A stretch of 64,000 nucleotides of DNA, taken from assembly GCA_951812745.1 (NCBI GenBank), contig OX638327.1, positions 124,001 through 188,000 on the forward strand, read 5' to 3'. Position numbers and translations under genes: made by a program. Below are positions 58,110 to 64,000 of the stretch, piece by piece. Position 1 is the stretch's first letter, and the number at the start of each line of letters is the position of its first letter. The notes under the pieces were generated by a model that was given only the letters and a program-made list of their open reading frames with translations, was not told where the DNA came from and did no database searches. The stretch is from an uncultured Nitrospirales bacterium (lineage in GTDB: Bacteria > Nitrospirota > Nitrospiria > Nitrospirales > UBA8639).

Positions 58110-59117
58110 TCACTCAAGAGGAGAAGGAAGGGCTTTTCCTAAAATCACCCGTATCACTTTTTCTTTATGATCTCGCAGGATGCGGATGCTGACCGGCTGA
58201 GAGGGTCGCGTCCGTTCGATCACATAGGTTTTTAATTGGCTTGCCGAGTCGACCGGCTGGTTGTCGATGGACAGGAGCACGTCACCCTTCTTGAAGCCTG
58301 CCCGTCGTGCCGGTCCGGCTGTTTGAGCCACGGCCATGTGCCATTGTGTTCCGATTTTGACGGAGTCGAGTTGCAGTCCGAGTTTTGAAAAGTGAAAAGG
58401 CTTCCCCTCTATGAGGGCCGTCACGATTTTGTGAACCAACGGTCCGGGGACGGCAAAGGCAAACCGGCTGCAACGCCGTTCCTCCCGGGTCGTTTCTGTT
58501 TGAATGATTGCGTGGATCACGCCGGCAATTTCTCCTTGGGCGTTGAACAACCCTCCGCCGGAATTGCCACTGCATGCCGACAGATCGACTTGCAGCAGGC
58601 GTGACTGAACCGTTTGCAAGAACGTGTTGGGATTGCCGATGTATCCATAGCTGATGGCAGGCCCCCAGCCAAGCGGATAGCCGACGGTGAAGACCCGCTC
58701 TCCCGGCAAGGCCTCCGCCTGGCTGAACGTCCTGGCAGAGAGCCCGTGAGGCAGCAAGTCCCGGGGGATGCGATACAGGGCCACGTCCAAAAATTCATTC
58801 ACTCCGACCAACGTGGCAGACGCTTCTTGTAACGTGCTCGAAATAACGGAAACGTGCGGGGGATCCGCGGTTGTTCCACTTCCCTGGCGTTTCGTGGCGT
58901 GACGGGCGGTCAGGATATACCCCTCTCCCAGGTAAATTCCGGACCCTCTTACGGATAAGGAATTTCCGTCCGGCGCAGTCGATTGTTTGAGAATGCCTAC
59001 GGTCCCGTGCTTGGCGTGTTCGACAATTTCGGCAAAGTCGGAGGCGTTTCCCAAAAGCAGCGAAGGGGTGAGAAGACACGTACCCCAAGCAAGGGAGCTT
59101 GCGATTATTTTAAACAC
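58110..59117 (-). CDS. Trypsin-like serine protease with a PDZ domain (HtrA-like)
   Basis: The 335-residue product has a signal peptide (about 1-22), a chymotrypsin-fold domain with H73 (TARHA), D111 (FLDVAL) and S186 (GNSGGG), and one PDZ domain (about 240-330, with RRAGFKKGDVLLSIDNQPVD). It is shorter than DegP and has a single PDZ, closer to DegS in layout but exported. It probably degrades or senses misfolded periplasmic proteins. Confidence 0.9.
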   Translation of the reverse strand: MFKIIASSLAWGTCLLTPSLLLGNASDFAEIVEHAKHGTVGILKQSTAPDGNSLSVRGSGIYLGEGYILTARHATKRQGSGTTADPPHVSVISSTLQEASATLVGVNEFLDVALYRIPRDLLPHGLSARTFSQAEALPGERVFTVGYPLGWGPAISYGYIGNPNTFLQTVQSRLLQVDLSACSGNSGGGLFNAQGEIAGVIHAIIQTETTREERRCSRFAFAVPGPLVHKIVTALIEGKPFHFSKLGLQLDSVKIGTQWHMAVAQTAGPARRAGFKKGDVLLSIDNQPVDSASQLKTYVIERTRPSQPVSIRILRDHKEKVIRVILGKALPSPLE

Positions 59118-59202
59118 GGCGTGTCTCTCGTGGATGTTTGCTCAACCGGGTATCTCGTGATCCGGGAACCCTCATTGGTGCCCCCGACTCTCTTGAAATC
59201 CT

Positions 59203-59535
59203 ATGTTGCCTTTGAGTACTCTTTGGCTCGGACGTTTCACCATCGATCATGTGTCACTCAATGGCGTCGATGTTGAAAGTTTCCTTTCTGAACCGTTGTC
59301 CCGGACCGCTGGCAGTCCGTGTGGCCTCGTGCTGTGCTTGGTTTCTTTTCAGACGGTTCTGTCTCATGGAGCCTTGCTGGAAGCTTCTCCAACGCATGGG
59401 TCCGTGTTACGAGCCAGTCCCGACCAGGTTGTCTTGCATTTCAATGCTATCCTCGAACCGTCCATTACTCAAGTCAACCTGATCGATGTGCGGGAGGGCC
59501 TCACGCTTTCCTCTCCCTTGATGGGAGAGGATTAA
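59203..59535 (+). pseudogene. Truncated CopC-like periplasmic domain protein
   Basis: The frame encodes a hydrophobic leader (SPCGLVLCLVSFQTVLS), then HGALLEASPTHGSVLRASP and VVLHFNAILEPSITQVNLID, the N-terminal half of a CopC-type copper-binding domain whose first mature residue is the histidine. About 45 of the usual 90-100 residues remain. The reading frame then runs directly into the palindromic repeat at 59499-59543, which supplies the last residues and the stop. The real start may be a TTG near 59296. It is probably a remnant. Confidence 0.6.
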
Positions 59536-59543
59536 GGTGAGGG
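59499..59543 (+). repeat. Palindromic intergenic repeat (CCCTCTCCC family), copy 3
   Basis: CCTCTCCC (59510-59517) pairs with GGGAGAGG (59523-59530) and is flanked by CCTCAC (59499-59504) and GGTGAGG (59536-59542). It matches the copies at 2393 and 32788 and sits exactly where the CopC-like homology stops. Confidence 0.75.
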
Positions 59544-59595
59544 TGAAGAGTATAATGAAAAGAAAACCCAACAATTCATATAGGGAGAAGCGCCG

Positions 59596-60222
59596 ATGAA
59601 AATCTATAAAATTCTCGTTTTACTCCTAGTAGGCGGAGGGCTGCTGGTCGGTATGAACAGCCCGTCGATCAGTGAAACGGCCGAGGGCGACCAGGCCGTC
59701 GCCACGTTCGCCGGAGGGTGTTTCTGGTGTATGGAAGGCCCGTTCGATGAACTCGATGGCGTGATTTCCACGACGTCGGGATACACGGGTGGTCAGACGG
59801 TCGATCCGACCTATGAAGAGGTCTCTGCCGGAGGAACCGGACATGCCGAGGCCGTGCAGGTGGTGTATGATCCTCAAAAAATCAGTTATCGGGAGTTGTT
59901 GGCCGTCTATTGGCCGAATACGGACCCCACGACGCCGGACTCACAGTTCTGTGATCATGGGGACCAATATCGTCCCGCGATTTTCTATCACGATGATGAA
60001 CAGCGTCAGTTGGCGGAAGCATCGAAAGAGGAAATCAATCGCACCAAAACCTTCAGCGCCCCGGTGGTGACGGAAATCACCATGGCTACGGCGTTTTATC
60101 CGGCAGAGGAGTACCATCAGGATTTTTATATGAAGAACCCCATCCGGTATAAATTTTACCGTTTTACCTGTGGAAGAGACGCCCGGCTGGCCACCCTGTG
60201 GGGAGACGAAGGCAAAGCATAA
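59596..60222 (+). CDS. msrA: Peptide-methionine (S)-S-oxide reductase, periplasmic form
   Basis: MsrA reduces methionine-S-sulfoxide in proteins. The 208-residue product has a hydrophobic export signal (about 4-20) absent from cytoplasmic MsrA. Next come the catalytic GCFWCME with C42 and C45, GYTGG, GTGHAEAVQVVYDP and DHGDQYRPAIFYH, and a C-terminal cysteine (TCGRD) that may act as resolving residue. AGGGAG lies eight bases before the ATG. Export fits repair of oxidised envelope proteins. Confidence 0.95.
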   Translation: MKIYKILVLLLVGGGLLVGMNSPSISETAEGDQAVATFAGGCFWCMEGPFDELDGVISTTSGYTGGQTVDPTYEEVSAGGTGHAEAVQVVYDPQKISYRELLAVYWPNTDPTTPDSQFCDHGDQYRPAIFYHDDEQRQLAEASKEEINRTKTFSAPVVTEITMATAFYPAEEYHQDFYMKNPIRYKFYRFTCGRDARLATLWGDEGKA

Positions 60223-60323
60223 CGAAGGATAATAACGACAGGTATCCGTTCTCTCGCGCCGTGCTCCTGCTCTCTATCCGTAGTATGGATTTGGGCTCCG
60301 TGGAGCAGCCATGCGAGTGGTAG

Positions 60324-60349
60324 GTCGGGTTAGCGGAGCGTAACCCGAC
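60324..60349. repeat. Perfect 9-bp palindromic repeat
   Basis: GTCGGGTTA (60324-60332) and TAACCCGAC (60341-60349) flank GCGGAGCG. This sequence type is known as a scattered intergenic repeat in many bacteria. It lies between msrA and the toxin-antitoxin pair. Confidence 0.65.
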
Positions 60350-60441
60350 ACTCGTGATTCCATGGGGTTGCAAGGGAAACATCCTGAGAGTCAGGAGAGG
60401 ACCGATATGTAAGACTGCCCGACAAGATCCTGAGACGCCCA

Positions 60442-60732
60442 TCATGCCTGTCCCGCGGTGAGCAATGCGCGCTTGACGGCCTCCGGCTCCCTTTCGATCA
60501 CGCGCAGAAGGGTTGCGGCCGGGCCGCTGACCCGACGCGTTCCTTGTTCCCACTTCCGATAACCGGAAAGGCTCATGCCCATCAACGGCGCCATCTGCGC
60601 TTGTGTGAGCTTTGCTTGCTTCCGAACCTCGCGCGGCGCCACGGGGACGTGGACGATGGCGGGGCCTTCGCCCTTTGCATGGGCTAGGGCTTCAGTGAGG
60701 GATTGGATCAGATCGTCGCCAAAAGTATTCAT
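60442..60732 (-). CDS. HTH antitoxin of a HigBA/RelE-type pair
   Basis: The 96-residue product has a C-terminal XRE-type helix-turn-helix (about 38-90, KLTQAQMAPLMGMSLSGYRK then GPAATLLRVIEREP), as in antitoxins that follow their toxin gene. Its ATG overlaps the toxin stop by ATGA. The N-terminal part is probably the toxin-binding segment. It should repress the shared promoter through the operator at 61080-61090. Confidence 0.85.
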   Translation of the reverse strand: MNTFGDDLIQSLTEALAHAKGEGPAIVHVPVAPREVRKQAKLTQAQMAPLMGMSLSGYRKWEQGTRRVSGPAATLLRVIEREPEAVKRALLTAGQA

Positions 60733-61067
60733 TTGATCTCCTTTCGTGTGGCCTTGAGTGCGGCTGCAAGGGCCGAAACCACATGTTTTTCATTCGGCGT
60801 CAGATCGGTTTTCGTTGCCTTCGTGTAGGCGAGTAGGGCATAGACCGGCATGGCATCGTCGAGATAGTAATAAATTACCCGTGCGCCGCCGCGCTTCCCT
60901 TGTCCGGAGGTCGAGAAGCGCAGTTTGCGGACACCGCCCGTGCCTGGAATTGTGTCACCCGCCAGGGGGTTTTTCGCCAAGAAGTCGATCAGATCTCGTT
61001 TTTCATCCTCGCTGAGGAGCTTGTCGGTCTGCCGTATGAACGTCGGGGTCTCGACGACTGTCTGCAT
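60729..61067 (-). CDS. RelE/HigB-superfamily toxin
   Basis: The 112-residue product shows the RelE-like pattern: TFIRQTDKLLSEDEKRDLID, PLAGDTIPGTGGVRKLRFS, GKRGGARVIYYYLDDAMPVYALLAYTKATKTDLT and a helical tail. It is typical of the group annotated as HigB-2/YgjN-like ribosome-dependent RNases. The toxin-first order also fits that group. The ATG at 61067 is chosen because the promoter and operator lie directly upstream. Confidence 0.87.
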   Translation of the reverse strand: MQTVVETPTFIRQTDKLLSEDEKRDLIDFLAKNPLAGDTIPGTGGVRKLRFSTSGQGKRGGARVIYYYLDDAMPVYALLAYTKATKTDLTPNEKHVVSALAAALKATRKEIK

Positions 61068-61068
61068 C

Positions 61069-61092
61069 GCATAAATATACCCCAATGGGGCA
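61069..61092 (-). promoter_or_regulatory. Operator and -10 region of the toxin-antitoxin pair
   Basis: On the minus strand CCCC-ATT-GGGG (61090-61080) is directly followed by TATATT, a good -10, and then the toxin ATG. A palindrome overlapping the -10 is what autorepression by the HTH antitoxin would need. Confidence 0.6.
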
Positions 61093-61332
61093 GCAATAGC
61101 AAGACCGGTCGGAACCATATGGCTCTTGAACCATCATTCATCACCCGCTCCACGGCGTAGTTGGAATAAAAACATATTTTCGCTCATTCGCTGACAATTT
61201 CTCTATTGGTCGCGCCCTGTACGGCCTCCTGTATTGGCGTGATGAAGTGTGCAGAGTGGCTTGCCGATCTCGGGAAGTTGAGATAAGGTACAGCGAATCT
61301 TCTTCCTGGAGTGCAATCGAGATTGGTGGCAA

Positions 61333-61725
61333 ATGACCATGCGGCTCTCAGGGCGACAAATCGGACTTTTGAAAGAGTATATGCATGATTTGGTCGAACA
61401 GGCCAAACAGGACGAAGCCACGACGGAGGCATTCGGCTATTCTTCCAAACCGTACCGGGCTGATGAGGCGATTTCAGACCTGTTGGCCATCCTGGATGAC
61501 CGTATCGAATCGGAAGGGGTGCAGGTTGGACTGTCGGTCGAATTTCTTCATCACATGTGGACCTTGTGCAACCAGGCAAACGACCAGGTTCAGGATACGG
61601 TTTGGCTGCGGCGCAGTCTGGACGGAGAACCGGCGACGAAAGCCAGAGTCCGCGAACTGACGTATCGAGCCCTATTGGAGTATTTGGAAAGCCTGCCCGA
61701 GAATCTGCGGTTGCCTTCCGATTAA
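61333..61725 (+). CDS. Hypothetical protein, 130 aa
   Basis: The product is soluble, acidic and predicted to be mostly helical (for example LLKEYMHDLVEQAKQDEATT and ALLEYLESLPENLR). It has one cysteine and no known motif. An ATG at 61333 is preceded by GGTGG. It is not part of the toxin-antitoxin pair, which points the other way, and lies about 90 bases before the MutS-like gene on the same strand. I do not recognise the family. Confidence 0.55.
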   Translation: MTMRLSGRQIGLLKEYMHDLVEQAKQDEATTEAFGYSSKPYRADEAISDLLAILDDRIESEGVQVGLSVEFLHHMWTLCNQANDQVQDTVWLRRSLDGEPATKARVRELTYRALLEYLESLPENLRLPSD

Positions 61726-61815
61726 CGCGCCTCTTTTCCCCTGCGTTTGCGTGTTCGCTTTCGGCTTGCGCGGGGCCGTCTCTTCTTCTTCAACGGATCG
61801 TCAATCGCCAGCATC

Positions 61816-63654
61816 ATGGATCAGAAACGTGACAAACGCGAACGCATGATCACCCGCGGCATCGAACGGGGCACGCGGATTTTCCAACAAGGCCGGCGCA
61901 TCAGTCTGGTGATGAGCCGGGTCCGCATGGGACTCGTGCTTGTCGGAATTCTGGTTTGCGTCGTCTTGTATAAGCTTGGATGGTTCGTCACGGGGAACTG
62001 GGCGCTGCTGGGGTTTCTTCTTTGCTTCCTCGGGGTAGCGCACGTTCATCACCGGTTGAAAAGTCGGCTGCGTCGACTCGAATTGTGGATTGAGATGCAG
62101 GAAAGCAACCTGGCCCGTCTTCACGTGGCTTGGAACGGCATCCCGGAAACCACGATGAGCCTGCCCTCCGATCACCCGTACGGTGCGGATCTTGACCTTG
62201 TCGGGCAGCATTCTTTGTTCCGGTTGTTGGACACGACGGTCTCACGAGAAGGGCAGGCCCTGCTGGTGTCTTGGCTGGCGCATCAACATCCGCTCTCTTG
62301 CGACCAATGGAAGAGTCGCCAGAAACTCGTTCAGGCGCTTGCCCCATTGCCGGGTTTACGGAATCGCATTCAACTCGTGGCGAAATGCGTGAGTGCTAAA
62401 CCGATCAATGCCGATCGCTTGGGCAGCCTGTTGGAGGCCCCTCTACCCGTGGCTCGGTTGGGTCCGTTGTTGCTGGCGGCGAGTGGCCTGGCCGGCCTCA
62501 ACATTGTCCTGTTTGGTTTCTGGTTCGTTGGAGGAGGGCCCGGATATTGGATCGTTTCCTTTCTGGCCTACGCGCTGGTGATGCTCCTCGCTGGTGGGCG
62601 ATTGAGCCACGTGTTTGAACGGACCCTCGATCTGCATCTGGAGTTGGACAAGTTCGCCGCGGTCATCGGCCTTTTCGAGAAGCGGTCGTTTCGACGGTTA
62701 CCCGCGATTCAAGCCGTGATCGATCCATGGCAAGCCGGACAACCTTCGGCCGCCATCAAACAACTGGCCAGAATCTGCAGCGGGCTCAGTCTCAAAGCGC
62801 ATCCACTCCTCCATATTGCGGTGCACGTCGTGGTCCCATGGGATCTGGTGTGGACGTGGTTTTTGCAGAGAGTCTGCCGCCGGCTGCGACCCGTGCTGCC
62901 GGATTGGATAGAACGGTTGTCGACCATTGACGCGGCCATGGCTCTGGCCACGTTTGCCTACTTGAATCCATCCTACGCGTGGCCGCGAAGAAAACCGGAG
63001 GGAGCCGATATCGGCATTTCCGGGACGGCTATCGGTCATCCCCTGATTGCTCATCAACAACGGATCAACAATGATCTGACACTCGAAGGGTTGGGCCGGG
63101 TTTTGCTGGTCACCGGCTCCAACATGTCCGGAAAAAGTACGTTCTTACGAACGGTGGGAATCAACGTGTGCCTGGCGCAGGCCGGGGGACCGGTGTGTGC
63201 CGACTCCTGGGACTGGTCGTGGTTGCGGATACAGACTTGTATTCGAGTCGGAGATGTCCTGGAAGAAGGCTTGTCGTATTTTTACGTAGAAGTCAAACGT
63301 CTGAAAACCCTGTTGGTGGCGATGGGCGATCATCGGGAACCTCCGGTGTTGTTTCTCATCGATGAAATTTTCAAAGGAACGAATAATCGGGAACGATTGT
63401 TGGGAAGCGAAGCGTTTATTCGTGAACTGACTGCCGGACGGGGATTGGGCCTCGTCACCACACACGACCTGGAGTTGGCTAAGCTGGAACAAGAATTGCC
63501 CGGCCTCGCCAATGTTCATTTTCAGGAAACGGTCGGCGACAAGGAATTGACGTTCGACTATCGGCTCCGTCCCGGGCCATGCTCCACCACCAACGCGCTC
63601 CGCATTATGGCCATGGAAGGATTGCCGGTTCCCGAAACAACGTCCGGCTCATGA
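61816..63654 (+). CDS. Membrane-associated MutS-like ATPase
   Basis: The 612-residue product has two hydrophobic segments near the N-terminus (about 38-54 and 61-76), another hydrophobic pair (about 215-258), a MutS core-like helical region and a C-terminal MutS ATPase. The latter has Walker A TGSNMSGKST (433-442), VGDVLEEGLSYFYVEVKRL, Walker B VLFLIDEIFKGTN and the H-loop LVTTHDLELA. It lacks the mismatch-recognition domain and the Smr nuclease. Such proteins are annotated as DNA-mismatch-repair-like, but membrane anchoring argues against mismatch repair. The ATG at 61816 is chosen over a TTG at 61747. Confidence 0.88.
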   Translation: MDQKRDKRERMITRGIERGTRIFQQGRRISLVMSRVRMGLVLVGILVCVVLYKLGWFVTGNWALLGFLLCFLGVAHVHHRLKSRLRRLELWIEMQESNLARLHVAWNGIPETTMSLPSDHPYGADLDLVGQHSLFRLLDTTVSREGQALLVSWLAHQHPLSCDQWKSRQKLVQALAPLPGLRNRIQLVAKCVSAKPINADRLGSLLEAPLPVARLGPLLLAASGLAGLNIVLFGFWFVGGGPGYWIVSFLAYALVMLLAGGRLSHVFERTLDLHLELDKFAAVIGLFEKRSFRRLPAIQAVIDPWQAGQPSAAIKQLARICSGLSLKAHPLLHIAVHVVVPWDLVWTWFLQRVCRRLRPVLPDWIERLSTIDAAMALATFAYLNPSYAWPRRKPEGADIGISGTAIGHPLIAHQQRINNDLTLEGLGRVLLVTGSNMSGKSTFLRTVGINVCLAQAGGPVCADSWDWSWLRIQTCIRVGDVLEEGLSYFYVEVKRLKTLLVAMGDHREPPVLFLIDEIFKGTNNRERLLGSEAFIRELTAGRGLGLVTTHDLELAKLEQELPGLANVHFQETVGDKELTFDYRLRPGPCSTTNALRIMAMEGLPVPETTSGS

Positions 63655-63671
63655 GGAGATTTCCTGAACAG

Positions 63672-63953
63672 TCAGGGAATGATTAACGTGGGGGCTTGTT
63701 GGTCCTGGTCGATCTTTTCGCCGGTCGAGGTCCCGCAGTAGGAACATACGTATTCATATTTGTTGCCTGACGGCAGGACGAGCAACAGCCGTTCGCGTGC
63801 CGGTGTCGCCTCTCTGCAATTCGGACAAAACAGAAGGGTCGCATTCAGCGAACGAAATTGGGCGTTAGGGTCAGCCTGGGGAGGACCGGGTTTGGTGCGC
63901 CTGCCCGGACGTTGGGACCCGAACGAGCGAGGATCGAACGGAATGCGTGCCAT
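63672..63953 (-). CDS. Small zinc-ribbon protein
   Basis: The 93-residue product has a basic, Pro/Gly-rich N-terminus and two CxxC knuckles, CPNC near residue 43 and CSYC near residue 70, which should bind one zinc. It ends in PTLIIP. There is no membrane segment. The function is unknown; small zinc ribbons often bind nucleic acid or partner proteins. It converges on the MutS-like gene, 17 bases away. Confidence 0.65.
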   Translation of the reverse strand: MARIPFDPRSFGSQRPGRRTKPGPPQADPNAQFRSLNATLLFCPNCREATPARERLLLVLPSGNKYEYVCSYCGTSTGEKIDQDQQAPTLIIP

Positions 63954-64000
63954 GGCCGGATCTTATCGTGAGAGCATCCCGTGGTCAAGAGAAGAGCGAT

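Noticed and set aside
60164-60553. Minus-strand frame overlapping the msrA end and the antitoxin gene
   Set aside because: It overlaps two well-supported genes and runs through a palindromic repeat.

Overview
The window is a GC-rich bacterial chromosome segment (roughly mid-50s to 60 % GC by eye) from a Gram-negative organism: it has an outer-membrane beta-barrel, several lipoproteins, Tat and Sec signal sequences and periplasmic repair enzymes. The mix of a K+-independent proton pyrophosphatase, two sulfite-oxidase-fold molybdoenzymes, NHL, IPT/TIG and YCF48 repeat proteins and very dense housekeeping genes would suit a Nitrospira-like Nitrospirota member. That is an inference from gene content only; no rRNA or tRNA gene is visible to anchor it.

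Layout. 1-2 kb holds small envelope or unknown genes. 2.5-6.9 kb holds metH and a DUF3047 gene. 6.9-12.8 kb is a less GC-rich defence island on the minus strand: a type III restriction subunit (res), a two-TM protein, the dead 3' end of a second methylase gene, a VapC-type toxin with its antitoxin, and an intact mod gene whose upstream side is strongly AT-rich. A repeat of about 70 bp occurs in the same orientation at 2.2 kb and 13.1 kb, on either side of the metH-to-mod segment. 13.3-18 kb has hflKC facing away from hppA, with a structured region between them. 18-22.4 kb has alaS, mltG and a RidA-like gene.

22.4-27.1 kb is a run of four exported proteins: a HEAT-tailed protein, an outer-membrane barrel, a five-IPT protein with repeated vicinal cysteines, and a YCF48-type propeller. 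27.3-31.9 kb is grpE-dnaK-dnaJ-rsmE (minus strand). 32-37.3 kb is valS-nadC-birA-coaX (minus strand). 37.5-41.6 kb has a 36-residue basic protein, a HAD hydrolase and a 986-residue NHL/FnIII protein. 41.8-47.7 kb is guaB-guaA-rluB-aspS (plus strand).

47.7-54 kb (minus strand) is an envelope and proteolysis block: an M16 peptidase pair, an M48 lipoprotein, a BNR propeller lipoprotein and an exported molybdoenzyme. 54.4-59.1 kb (minus strand) has a TetR regulator, a dipeptide-epimerase-like enzyme, a cytoplasmic molybdoenzyme, a VKOR-thioredoxin fusion and a trypsin-like/PDZ protease. 59.2-64 kb has a CopC-like gene cut short by a palindromic repeat, periplasmic msrA, a second toxin-antitoxin pair with a clear operator, a membrane MutS-like ATPase and a small zinc-ribbon protein.

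Small palindromic repeats of several families are scattered through the intergenic gaps. The candidates most worth following up as possibly undescribed are the res / 2TM / relic mod / vapBC / mod island between direct repeats, the HEAT-barrel-IPT-propeller export locus with its CC motifs, and the overlapping hairpins upstream of hppA.
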